A stretch of DNA of 44,721 nt from Prevotella sp. (GCA_017474515.1 JAFVHN010000090.1:1-44721); one strand, 5' to 3'. Positions 36,260-44,275 are shown, counted from the first letter of the stretch. A program made the numbers and translations. The notes: generated by a model from the sequence alone, not told the origin.

Positions 36260-36922
36260 TCACGGCATCGTAGGATTGTAGCGCGGAAATGCGCGGAGCG
36301 GTGCGTCGTCGCGGCGTTCCACATTCACCTGAATGCTGAACGAGGGACTGACGTTATAGCGGACGGCAGCCCCGATGCGGTCGCCGATGTCCGACATTTC
36401 ATAAAGCGGCAGGGGAACGAAACGGCGGTCGGGAGCCAGTGACTTCTGACCATAGAGATAAGCCTCCCAATGTTCGTCGAAACGATAGCCCAGCACGGCG
36501 GTGAGGCCCGCGTCGTTGAAGCGTCCATGGCTCCAGTTCACAGTGTTGAAATAGCCGCCGACAGCCAACGAGAGGCGGTTGGTAAGGGGCGAGGCATACA
36601 TCAATGCGGCACTTTGCGAAAAGCCTGAGCCGAGACGGTTGTGGCGGCCGAAAGAGGTGAACACGCTGGCGCCAAGGCTGACATTCAGCCCTTCGTGGAG
36701 CTGCCAGTTGCACATCTGACCCCACATCAAGGGATAAACGCCGAGGCGAGGCAACCGACCGTAAACATTCAGCAAAGGCAGGGCGAGCGTGTCGGCGGCA
36801 ACAACGGGCTGGGGCGACAACGCGGGCACGGCGACTTCATGAGGAAGGGATGGCAACACTTCCTGAGCACGGGCACCTACAAGCATGCCGGCAAAAACCA
36901 AAAGAGACAATATCTTCTTCAT
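36260..36922 (-). CDS. Small exported protein, probably an outer-membrane beta-barrel
   Basis: 220 residues with a Sec signal (MKKILSLLVFAGMLVGARAQ, cleavage after ARA). The mature part alternates polar and aromatic residues (LNVSLGASVFTSFG, LSLAVGGYFNTVNWS, LTAVLGYRFDEHWEAYLYGQ, IGAAVRYNVSPSFSIQVNVE), the pattern of transmembrane beta strands. I cannot assign a family. The short length would suit an 8-strand barrel. The gene faces copA with a hairpin repeat between them. A -7-like TAATTTCG sits 7 bases upstream on the minus strand, too close to trust. Confidence 0.75.
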   Translation of the reverse strand: MKKILSLLVFAGMLVGARAQEVLPSLPHEVAVPALSPQPVVAADTLALPLLNVYGRLPRLGVYPLMWGQMCNWQLHEGLNVSLGASVFTSFGRHNRLGSGFSQSAALMYASPLTNRLSLAVGGYFNTVNWSHGRFNDAGLTAVLGYRFDEHWEAYLYGQKSLAPDRRFVPLPLYEMSDIGDRIGAAVRYNVSPSFSIQVNVERRDDAPLRAFPRYNPTMP

Positions 36923-37045
36923 TTCGCCGCGAAATTACGCATTTTCGGCCATTGCAGGGCAGAGAATACTGTTAAAATGACACAAAAGAGAGCCGAATTA
37001 TTCATTTTTGTCGTTCATTTTTGTTTTTTAAGTTTTCCAAGCCAC

Positions 37046-37072
37046 GTTGTTCGCACAAGATTTCTTAACTTT
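37046..37072 (+). promoter_or_regulatory. Promoter (TTG, TAACTTTG) of the 186-residue exported protein gene
   Basis: TAACTTTG at 37065-37072 matches TAnnTTTG; TTG at 37046-37048 is a possible -33 element, 16 bp away. The start codon is 31 bases downstream. Confidence 0.6.
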
Positions 37073-37103
37073 GTCGGCTGTTAAGATATAACCCTATAGA
37101 AAA

Positions 37104-37664
37104 ATGAAAAAAATTGTAATAATCGTGTTGGCAGCCATGCTGGCTTCCAACTATGCCTGTGCGCAGAACAATGAAGAAACCGTGAGCGAAGCCGTAACCG
37201 GATTGTGGAAAAAGGCCAAGCAGGGAGTGAAGAAATCGAGCCGCCGCGTGAAAGAGGAATGGAACGGCGACGGACTGGTGGAAGTGGACGGCCACAAATA
37301 CATGAGGGTCTTCACAAAAGACCTGTTCAAGGACAAGGAAGCCGCCGCCTTCAAGGAAGCCTGCAAAGAGCTATTCAAGGAGAAATATCCCTCCACCAAC
37401 ATCATTTCTGTGGCCATTCCCCAGGAAGAATGGACAGAAAGCACCTCGCGCTCGCTGGGCAAGGTGAGCAAATACCTGAAAACCGTTTATTGCTATGTGC
37501 TGGCAAAAGACGGCGAAGACGGATACATCAACGCGCGATTCTCGTTCCAGAGAGTGAAGAAAGTGGGGAAAACCTGGTACGACGACCCCGACAACTGGCC
37601 GCTTTGGGAAAGGACCGACGTGCTCGTGCCAAGCGTTTACCGACAGCTGAAAGACATGGAATGA
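37104..37664 (+). CDS. Exported protein of unknown function
   Basis: 186 residues. A Sec signal (MKKIVIIVLAAMLASNYACAQ) with a Cys near its end: ACAQ could be read as a lipobox, but the Cys is followed by AQ at a normal SPI site, so I favour simple export. The mature part is basic then mixed (WKKAKQGVKKSSRRVKEEW, FTKDLFKDKEAAAFKEACKELFKEKYPSTN). No family recognised. It is followed after 33 bases by a TPR gene on the same strand, so the two may be one unit. Confidence 0.78.
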   Translation: MKKIVIIVLAAMLASNYACAQNNEETVSEAVTGLWKKAKQGVKKSSRRVKEEWNGDGLVEVDGHKYMRVFTKDLFKDKEAAAFKEACKELFKEKYPSTNIISVAIPQEEWTESTSRSLGKVSKYLKTVYCYVLAKDGEDGYINARFSFQRVKKVGKTWYDDPDNWPLWERTDVLVPSVYRQLKDME

Positions 37665-37697
37665 CCTGACAACAACAACCACAAGACCTTCAACGAC

Positions 37698-38546
37698 ATG
37701 GGATTTTTCAAAACGCTTTTCGGCGGAAAACCAGAAACCGAGGAGCAGCAAAAGAAAAATGACGAGGGACGGCAGTTCGACGTATTGAAATACGACGGCG
37801 TGAAAGCCATGCGCCTACATATCACCGACCACGCCACACGCTGTTTTCAGGCTGCCCTGAAGATACACGACGACCTGGAAATCCACGACTACCTATCGCA
37901 GGTTTTCATGATGGCCAACCAAATGCCGGAAGCACTCGGGGAGATTGAAATACTGAAACGGGCAGAGCCGGAAAACACCGGCATCATTATGCGTTCGGTA
38001 CAGGTGCGCTACATGATGGAGGACTACGAGGGCATGGCCGGGGAATGTAAGGCCATTTTGCAACTGAAGGAAGACGAAGCCCTGGCCTCGCTCATGCTGG
38101 CAAGGGCACAACTGGGGTTGAACAACACCGGGGAGGCTCTGCAAACGTTGACGGATGTCATCAAGCGCGAACCCGATTTCGCCGACGCCCGACTGTTGAA
38201 GGCCGGCACCCTGATAAAAGAGCACAGGCCAGAAGAGGCCGAGGAAGACACCGCATGGCTGATGGAAGCGGCTCCCGACAACGAGGACGTGTTGTTGCTA
38301 AAAGTAAGGCTGGAACACGAAAAAGGCAACCTTGAGCAGGCTTTGGAATACTGCAACAAGGTCATCGACGTCAACCCTTTCTCGGCAGATGCTTTCAACG
38401 AGCGTGCTGAACTGAGAAAAAGCATGGGCGACGAGGAAGGTGCACGCCAGGACCTGGAATATGTAAAGACCCTGACACCCGAAAACGACAATCAGGACAT
38501 CGCCCGCAAAATGCAGGAAGAATCCAGCCTCAACCCTCTGATGTGA
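37698..38546 (+). CDS. Cytoplasmic TPR-repeat protein
   Basis: 282 residues, no signal peptide. After a charged N-terminus (MGFFKTLFGGKPETEEQQKK) the protein is made of TPR pairs spanning roughly 40-270: IHDYLSQVFMMANQMPEALGEIEILKRAEPEN, ALASLMLARAQLGLNNTGEALQTLTDVIKREPD and VLLLKVRLEHEKGNLEQALEYCNKVIDVNPF. A protein-interaction scaffold; the partner is unknown. It probably shares a transcript with the preceding exported protein. Confidence 0.85.
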   Translation: MGFFKTLFGGKPETEEQQKKNDEGRQFDVLKYDGVKAMRLHITDHATRCFQAALKIHDDLEIHDYLSQVFMMANQMPEALGEIEILKRAEPENTGIIMRSVQVRYMMEDYEGMAGECKAILQLKEDEALASLMLARAQLGLNNTGEALQTLTDVIKREPDFADARLLKAGTLIKEHRPEEAEEDTAWLMEAAPDNEDVLLLKVRLEHEKGNLEQALEYCNKVIDVNPFSADAFNERAELRKSMGDEEGARQDLEYVKTLTPENDNQDIARKMQEESSLNPLM

Positions 38547-38602
38547 CTTAACAGAATAACAAAATAAATCAATAATCACTAATCTGTACAATTAAAAAAA
38601 AC

Positions 38603-40192
38603 ATGAAACAATTATTCATTGCAGCTACACTATCGCTCTCTTTTGCAGTGCAAATGGCAGCACAGGACGCCACTGTGAACATTCATGTCAACGACGGCAC
38701 TCAGAAAATCCACAAGGAAATCTACGGACAGTTTGCTGAGCACCTCGGCACCTGTATCTACGGCGGCCTCTGGGTGGGCGAAAACTCTCCCATTCCCAAC
38801 ACCAACGGCTACCGTAACGACGTGCTACAGGCATTGAAAGACCTGAAGGTGCCCGTGCTGAGATGGCCGGGCGGATGCTTCGCCGACGAGTATCACTGGA
38901 TGGACGGCATCGGTCCCAAGAACCAGCGTCCGAAGATGCAAAACAACAACTGGGGCGGAACCATTGAGGACAACTCCTTCGGCACCCACGAATTTCTCAA
39001 CCTCTGCGAATTGCTGGGATGCGAGCCCTATATCAGCGGAAACGTGGGCTCAGGAACCGTTGAGGAACTGGCAAAATGGGTGGAATACATGACCAGCGAC
39101 GGCGACACTCCCATGGCCAAGCTGCGCCGGCAAAACGGCCGCGACAAGGCGTGGAAGGTGAAGTTCCTCGGCGTAGGCAACGAGTCGTGGGGATGCGGCG
39201 GAAACATGAGGCCCGAATACTACGGCGACCTCTTCAGGCGTTACTCCGTCTATTGCCGCAACTACGACGGAAACCAGCTCTACAAGATAGCCTCGGGCGC
39301 CAGCGACTACGACTACAACTGGACAAAAGTGCTGATGAACAACGTTGGCAACCTCATGAACGGCGTGTCGCTCCACTACTACACCGTATCGGGATGGGAC
39401 GGCTCGAAAGGCTCCGCCACGAAGTTCGACGACAACCAGTACTACTGGACCCTCGGCAAATGCCTCGAGATTGAAGATGTACTCAAGAGGCACTGCGCCA
39501 TCATGGACGAGAAAGACCCGAAAAAGAACATCGGACTGCTCCTCGACGAATGGGGCACATGGTGGGACGAGGAGCCCGGCACCGTAAGGGGGCACCTCTA
39601 CCAGCAGAATGCCATGCGCGACGCCATGGTGGCCGCCCTCTCGCTCAACGTGTTCCACAAATACACCGACCGCCTGCGCATGGCCAACATCGCCCAGGTG
39701 GTGAACGTGCTGCAGTCGATGATTCTCACCGACACAAAGGGCACCGGCCACATGGTGCTCACCCCCACCTACCATGTGTTTGAAATGTACAAGCCCTTCC
39801 AGGATGCCACCTTCCTGCCCTTCGACCTGTCGTGCGAGAAGCGCAAGGTGCGCCACGACATGAACAAGGAGATGGACGAGTCCACCGCCGAAGGCTTCCG
39901 CACCCTGCCCCTGGTGAGCGCCAGTGCCGCCAAGACTGCCGACGGCACCGTCGTCATCTCGCTGGCCAACGTGAGCCTCGACAAGAAAAAGGAAGTGGAA
40001 ATCAACATCGACGACCTGAAGGCCAAGAACGTCAGCGGACGCATTCTCACGAGCAAGAACGTTGCCGACTACAACGACTTCGACAACCCCTCCCGCGTGA
40101 AGCCCGAACCCTTCAAGGACGCCAAGCTGAAGAAAGGAAAGCTCACCGTCAACCTTCCCGCAAAGAGCATCGTGGTGCTTGAGCTGAAGTAA
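38603..40192 (+). CDS. Exported alpha-L-arabinofuranosidase, glycoside hydrolase family 51
   Basis: 529 residues with a Sec signal (MKQLFIAATLSLSFAVQMAAQ). Family hallmarks: IYGQFAEHLG, VLRWPGGCFADEYHW, the acid/base E194 in GVGNESWGCGG and the nucleophile E316 in LLLDEWGTWW. The C-terminal beta-sandwich (VVISLANVSLDKKKEVEINI ... LTVNLPAKSIVVLEL) is complete. It releases L-arabinose from arabinan or arabinoxylan. Export suggests periplasmic action on imported oligosaccharides. Closed by a strong terminator; 57 bases separate it from the upstream TPR gene, with no promoter that I trust. Confidence 0.95.
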   Translation: MKQLFIAATLSLSFAVQMAAQDATVNIHVNDGTQKIHKEIYGQFAEHLGTCIYGGLWVGENSPIPNTNGYRNDVLQALKDLKVPVLRWPGGCFADEYHWMDGIGPKNQRPKMQNNNWGGTIEDNSFGTHEFLNLCELLGCEPYISGNVGSGTVEELAKWVEYMTSDGDTPMAKLRRQNGRDKAWKVKFLGVGNESWGCGGNMRPEYYGDLFRRYSVYCRNYDGNQLYKIASGASDYDYNWTKVLMNNVGNLMNGVSLHYYTVSGWDGSKGSATKFDDNQYYWTLGKCLEIEDVLKRHCAIMDEKDPKKNIGLLLDEWGTWWDEEPGTVRGHLYQQNAMRDAMVAALSLNVFHKYTDRLRMANIAQVVNVLQSMILTDTKGTGHMVLTPTYHVFEMYKPFQDATFLPFDLSCEKRKVRHDMNKEMDESTAEGFRTLPLVSASAAKTADGTVVISLANVSLDKKKEVEINIDDLKAKNVSGRILTSKNVADYNDFDNPSRVKPEPFKDAKLKKGKLTVNLPAKSIVVLELK

Positions 40193-40217
40193 GCGCCCTC
40201 ACCCTTTCAACCCACCA

Positions 40218-40267
40218 GAGCCGGAACAACCGTGATGCCCCGTCACGGCTGTTCCGGCTCTCTTTTT
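40218..40267 (+). terminator. Terminator of the GH51 gene
   Basis: The stem GAGCCGGAACAACCGTGA (40218-40235) pairs with TCACGG.TGTTCCGGCTC (40243-40260, one mismatch) and is followed by TCTTTTTC. Confidence 0.92.
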
Positions 40268-40354
40268 CACCCTCCGCCAAACCACGCCAACCCCTATGAA
40301 AACCTTTACGTTAAATTATTGCAGGTGATTGTTCCGCCATCGGCAAATTTTAGC

Positions 40355-40362
40355 TATCTTTG
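40355..40362 (+). promoter_or_regulatory. -7 promoter element of uxaB
   Basis: TATCTTTG, a perfect TAnnTTTG, 38 bases before the ATG; TTG at 40329-40331 may be the -33 element. Confidence 0.65.
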
Positions 40363-40400
40363 CAAACGAAATCAATCTATTAAAATAAATATCAAAAATC

Positions 40401-41879
40401 ATGAAGAAATTGCAAGCTTTAAACAAGCAGACCGCTCCGAAGAGCGTGATGCCCGAAAGGATTATCCAATTTGGCGAAGGAAACTTCCTCCGCGCTTTCA
40501 TCGACTGGATTGTCTGGAACATGGATGCCAAGACCAACTTCAACGGCTCCGTGGTCGTGGTTCAGCCCATTGAGCGTGGCATGGTTGATTGGCTCAACGG
40601 CCAAGACTGCCTCTACCACGTCAACCTGCAGGGCCGCTTGAACGGCGAGGCCGTGAACTCGCTGGAGCGTATCGACGTCATCAGCCGCGCCCTCAACCCC
40701 TACAGCCAGAACGCCGCCTTTATGGCCCTGGCCGAGCAACCCGAGATTCGCTTCGTCATCTCCAACACCACCGAGGCCGGCATTGCCTTCGACCCCGCCT
40801 GCAAGTTCAACGACGCCCCGGCAAGCAGCTATCCCGGCAAGCTCGTCCAGCTGCTCTACCGCCGTTTCAAGACCTTCGACGGCGACCCCAAGAAGGGCCT
40901 CATCATCATGCCTTGCGAGCTGATTTTCCTCAACGGACACCACCTCAAGGAGTGCATCTACAAATACATTGAGCTCTGGAAAGAAGACCTCGGCAACGAC
41001 TACGAGGCTTTCAAGGAGTGGTTCACCAAGTACAACTATGTGTGCGCCACCCTCGTTGACCGCATCGTGCCCGGATTCCCGCGCAAGGAGATTGCCGACA
41101 TCCAGCAGAAAATCGGCTACAAGGACGACCTCGTCGTGCAGGCTGAAATCTTCCACCTCTGGGTCATCGAGAAGCCCGAGAACATGAGCATCGACGAGCT
41201 GCGCGAAGAGTTCCCCGCCGAGAAGGCCGGCCTCCACGTTCTCATTGCCGAGAGCGAAAAGCCCTACCACGAGCGCAAGGTGACGCTGCTTAACGGCCCG
41301 CACACCGTGCTCTCGCCCGTCTCCTTCCTCAGCGGCGTGAACATCGTGCGCGACGCCTGCAACCACGAGGTGCTGGGCAAGTACATTCACAAAGTGCAGT
41401 TCGAGGAACTCATGGAAACGCTCAACCTCCCCATGGACGAGCTGCGCCAGTTTGCCGGCGACGTGCTCGAGCGCTTCAACAACCCCTACGTTGACCATCA
41501 GGTGACGAGCATCATGCTCAACTCGTTCCCGAAGTTCCAGGCCCGCGACCTCCCCGGCGTGAAGACTTTCCTGGAGCGCAAGGGCGAACTGCCCCAGGGA
41601 CTGGTGTTCGGACTGGCTGCCATCATCACCTACTACAAGGGTGGCAAGCGCGAGGACGGCACAGAAATCGTTCCCAACGACGATGTCAAGATCATGGACC
41701 TGCTGAAGGAACTCTGGGCCACCGGCGACACGCAAAAGGTCACCGACGGCGTGCTTTCGGCCGACTTCATCTGGGGCGAAGACCTTCACAACGTGAAAGG
41801 CCTGGCCGAGCTGGTGAAGAAAGACCTCGACCTCATTCAGGAGAAGGGCATGCTCGAGGCCGTGAAGACCATTCTCTAA
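40401..41879 (+). CDS. uxaB: Tagaturonate reductase (altronate oxidoreductase)
   Basis: 492 residues of the mannitol dehydrogenase superfamily. N-terminal Rossmann start RIIQFGEGNFLRAFIDW, then the UxaB-type VVQPIERGM and NTTEAGIAFD, the conserved LPCEL-like IIMPCELIFLNG, TLVDRIVPGFPR, and the catalytic-region KVTLLNGPHTVLSP, containing the invariant Lys and Asn-Gly-x-His. It reduces D-tagaturonate to D-altronate with NADH in galacturonate breakdown, which fits pectin use. Length agrees with E. coli UxaB (483). The gene has its own promoter and terminator; the other galacturonate genes are not in the window. Confidence 0.93.
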   Translation: MKKLQALNKQTAPKSVMPERIIQFGEGNFLRAFIDWIVWNMDAKTNFNGSVVVVQPIERGMVDWLNGQDCLYHVNLQGRLNGEAVNSLERIDVISRALNPYSQNAAFMALAEQPEIRFVISNTTEAGIAFDPACKFNDAPASSYPGKLVQLLYRRFKTFDGDPKKGLIIMPCELIFLNGHHLKECIYKYIELWKEDLGNDYEAFKEWFTKYNYVCATLVDRIVPGFPRKEIADIQQKIGYKDDLVVQAEIFHLWVIEKPENMSIDELREEFPAEKAGLHVLIAESEKPYHERKVTLLNGPHTVLSPVSFLSGVNIVRDACNHEVLGKYIHKVQFEELMETLNLPMDELRQFAGDVLERFNNPYVDHQVTSIMLNSFPKFQARDLPGVKTFLERKGELPQGLVFGLAAIITYYKGGKREDGTEIVPNDDVKIMDLLKELWATGDTQKVTDGVLSADFIWGEDLHNVKGLAELVKKDLDLIQEKGMLEAVKTIL

Positions 41880-41883
41880 GGGA

Positions 41884-42205
41884 AAAGGTAAAAGTGAAAA
41901 GTGAAAAATTTGCTGCCGCCATCCCGCCTCATGTAGGGACGTGATATACCACGTCCGCAAGCGCAAATGACGAGAGTAAAAGCAATAAAAAAGCTGCCGA
42001 TAGCTGAATATCGGCAGCTTTTTTTATGCTATTTTCGTATTGACGTATGGCGATAATCACCCACGGCCTATGGCCAATGCCCTGTAGTTCGCTCACTGAG
42101 AGTTCAAAAGTTCTGACGATAGTTCTATAAAACTCCATTCATTCCCCAAGGAACCATCGTTGTAGGTCCGGTAGGAAATTCTTCACTTTTCACTCTTCAC
42201 TTAAA
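41884..42205. repeat. Intergenic patch of AAGTGAAAA arms and repeat fragments
   Basis: AAAAGGTAAAAGTGAAAAGTGAAAAA at the left and TTCACTTTTCACTCTTCACTT at the right form distant inverted arms about 270 bases apart. Between them are a GTAGGGACGTG...CACGTCC palindrome (41934-41957), the terminator at 41987-42024 and a half GGAGTTYAG unit near 42100. No gene is supported here. Confidence 0.7.
41987..42024 (+). terminator. Two-way terminator between uxaB and the epimerase homologue
   Basis: A perfect 16-bp stem AAAAAAGCTGCCGATA (41987-42002) / TATCGGCAGCTTTTTT (42009-42024) with T and A tracts on both sides. It can stop uxaB (plus) and the minus-strand gene. Confidence 0.92.
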
Positions 42206-42208
42206 TAA

Positions 42209-43279
42209 TCAACCTAAAATGCGCAAAATGCGCTCTGCCGTCCTGCCGTCCCAACGGTCAGGCAGGGCGCTTTTTTTCCACCTGCCCGCCACCATGTCGG
42301 CCATGGCATCAGCCAGCTGCCCGGCATCCTCGCCAACGAGCACGTTGGTGCCCACCTTCACGGTTTCTATATGCTCGGTATAGCTGTTGAGCGTGATGCA
42401 CGGCACACTGTTGAACGTGGCTTCCTCGGCCACGTTGCCGCTGTCGGTAACGATGCCGCAGGCGTGCGCGGCCAGCCATCCGAACTCCAGGTAGGGCAAG
42501 GGAGCCACGGCATGGAAGGCCGGGCAGCTGCCCACACAGTCCTCAACAGCCCGGCGGGCACCCTCGCGCAACGGTGCCACCAGGGGCACGCCGCCGAGGT
42601 TGGCGGTCATGGCGGCCACCAGCGGCTCCAGCTTCCCGCGGTCGTCGATGAGGGCGCGGCGGTTGAGCGTGAAAAGAACATAGCGGCCCTCCTGCAGGCC
42701 CAGGCTGTCCATCAATGCCGGACGCCGCCAGCGGTTGCGGTTATAGCGCAGGTTGTCTATCAAGATGTTGCCAACCATATAGACGCGGCTTCCCTCGGCA
42801 CCCTCGCGGCTGGTGATGGTGCTGGCACCCTGGCCGGCGGTGAAGAGCAGGTCGCTCAGGCCGTCGATGACCAGGCGGTTCACCTCCTTCGGCATGCTGA
42901 TGTCGAAAGAGCGCGTGCCCGCCACGAGGTGCGCCAGGCGGATGCCGCGCTTCTTCGTGACGATGGCCGCCGCCATGGTGCTGGCCAGGTCGTCAACCAC
43001 TATCACCACGTCGGGCATCGACTGCGTGAGATAGGCATCGAAGGCTCCCATCACGCGGCCCGTAATCTCGTTCAGGCTCACGCTGTCCACGCCCAGGAAC
43101 ACCGTGGGGCGCGCTATCTGCAGGTCGTCGAAAAGCGCCGACTCCAGCGTGGGGTCGTCCTCGCAACCGGCATAGACAAGTTCAAAAACAATGTCCGGCT
43201 GCTGGGAGGCAGCACGAATCAGCGGAGCCAGCTTGATGAAATTGGGGCGGGCACCCGCCACCATACATATCTTCGTCAT
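42209..43279 (-). CDS. UDP-GlcNAc 2-epimerase homologue with substituted active site
   Basis: 356 residues, full length for the non-hydrolysing WecB family, and clearly alignable: GARPNFIKLAPL (9-20), SFDxSMPxEVNR (124-135), VGN.LIDNL (169-177), TDSG...EE (278-286) and GTNVLVG (310-316). The catalytic positions known from E. coli WecB are mostly changed: Glu117 is V119 (HLVAGTR for HVEAGLR), Glu131 is K131, and His213 is N206 (TLNRRALIDD for TLHRpsNvDD). The Asp95 equivalent (D97) and Arg135 are kept, but GDxNST has become DDLAST, and the TGQHYD loop is AGCEDD. I expect no normal GlcNAc/ManNAc epimerisation. A diverged enzyme or a non-catalytic role is possible. Confidence 0.85.
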   Translation of the reverse strand: MTKICMVAGARPNFIKLAPLIRAASQQPDIVFELVYAGCEDDPTLESALFDDLQIARPTVFLGVDSVSLNEITGRVMGAFDAYLTQSMPDVVIVVDDLASTMAAAIVTKKRGIRLAHLVAGTRSFDISMPKEVNRLVIDGLSDLLFTAGQGASTITSREGAEGSRVYMVGNILIDNLRYNRNRWRRPALMDSLGLQEGRYVLFTLNRRALIDDRGKLEPLVAAMTANLGGVPLVAPLREGARRAVEDCVGSCPAFHAVAPLPYLEFGWLAAHACGIVTDSGNVAEEATFNSVPCITLNSYTEHIETVKVGTNVLVGEDAGQLADAMADMVAGRWKKSALPDRWDGRTAERILRILG

Positions 43280-43333
43280 TTCCGTTCGGTTAATAAAATA
43301 TATTCATTCAAGTTTCACATTCGCTCAACTTCT

Positions 43334-43446
43334 TGGAGTTCAGGAGTTCAGGAGTTACAGGAGTTCAGACAACAGTTCTGAAGACTCCCTTTTCGTCAGT
43401 TTACAGAGGTTGGAAGTATTGTCTGAACTTCTGAACTCCTGAACTA
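43334..43446. repeat. GGAGTTYAG hairpin repeat upstream of the epimerase homologue
   Basis: GGAGTTCAGGAGTTCAGGAGTTACAGGAGTTCAGACAACAGTT on the left pairs with ATTGTCTGAACTTCTGAACTCCTGAACT on the right. It is the same design as 36123-36237 (repeated arm, GACAA.AGTT, loop, TATTGTC, complementary arm), with C in place of T at the variable position. Confidence 0.85.
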
Positions 43447-43654
43447 CATCAACTTGCGAAAGTTGAGTTATATTCATAATGACCTGCCGCGGGCAAGGCC
43501 CTTCAGACCGGCCGCACGGCGGTTTCTTGTTTGCCATTGCAAATATACACACTTTATTTCAAAAAAGCCCCACCCTGCCCCACTTTTTTTCACAACCGGC
43601 CCCCATGAGGCGTTTCCCAACGTTCATACGCTTTTAGAAACACACTTATTGAAG

Positions 43655-43945
43655 GCCAACGTTGAATATTGCCGCCGACTTTATCATTTATCATTTAGCG
43701 AAGCGCCCTCGTTTTGTCAAGATTTTTCATAACTTTTTGACCCTCCGAAAGAGTTTGACCGCAATTTTCGAGGGGAAATCTTCAAGATTTCTCCCCTCAA
43801 TCTTCAAGATCTCTCCCCGAAATTTGCGGTCAAAAACCAGCCGTTTTAAAACCCACTGATTATCAACGCGTTACAAAACGGCCGAATTTTACGCGATTTT
43901 GTCAAATATTTTTACCGGTTTTACCCCATCCCCTTACCCATTTTT
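43655..43945 (+). repeat. Dispersed palindromic element, copy F
   Basis: The 83-bp core is 43753-43835. TTTTGTCAAGATTTTTCAT lies before it, and CTGATTATCAA then TTTTGTCAAATATTTTTACC lie after it, the same sense as copy D. The extra left flank GCCGCCGACTTTATCATTT...AGCGAAGCGCC is shared with D. CTCAA is at core offset 44-48. Upstream, 43447-43654 holds no gene that I can support. Confidence 0.87.
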
Positions 43946-43973
43946 TCCAGGCATAATAAAATGAAAAAACAAG

Positions 43974-44012
43974 TAGGGGCCGACGTGGTAGAAGTCGCTT
44001 ATAGGAGCCGCA
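43974..44012. repeat. Degenerate REP-like fragment
   Basis: GTAGGGGCCGACGTGGTAGAAGTCGCTTATAGGAGCCG carries the GAGCCG and GCCGACG parts of the REP-like unit in decayed form. Confidence 0.5.
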
Positions 44013-44073
44013 ATAACTCATGCCTGCCATGTCGGCATCGCATTTGAAAATCTCAGTTGTTATCTATATGGAT

Positions 44074-44232
44074 TTATTTTTTAAATTGTAATATAAAAAG
44101 TACTATCATAATAATACCTATAATAATTAATTTAATCGATGCTGAATGGCCTATTGTATTATCGTTAAGGAACGAACACAACAAACCGATTACAATACAG
44201 CATAGAGCTTGAGATACTTTTTGTATGTTCAT
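44074..44232 (-). CDS. Possible 52-residue membrane protein
   Basis: An AT-rich ORF encoding MNIQKVSQALCCIVIGLLCS and then two hydrophobic segments (CCIVIGLLCSFL and LIIIGIIMIVLFIL) with a basic C-terminus QFKK. It has a TAATTTTG -7 motif 35 bases upstream and a plausible two-helix topology. Base composition is far more AT-rich than the rest of the window, which suggests recent acquisition or simply AT-rich spacer. I do not recognise the family. Small size makes chance possible. Confidence 0.45.
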   Translation of the reverse strand: MNIQKVSQALCCIVIGLLCSFLNDNTIGHSASIKLIIIGIIMIVLFILQFKK

Positions 44233-44267
44233 TTTAATATTATTTTGTGAAAGTTTTACATCTAGTG

Positions 44268-44275
44268 CAAAATTA
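44268..44275 (-). promoter_or_regulatory. -7 promoter element of the 52-residue ORF
   Basis: The minus strand reads TAATTTTG, matching TAnnTTTG, in AT-rich DNA where chance matches are common. Confidence 0.4.

Noticed and set aside
36923-37000. Promoter of the beta-barrel gene at 36929-36936
   Set aside because: TAATTTCG on the minus strand lies only 7 bases from the ATG and misses the consensus; chance is likely.
41929-42138. 69-codon minus-strand ORF with a hydrophobic end
   Set aside because: It reads straight through the strong two-way terminator at 41987-42024 and through repeat fragments.
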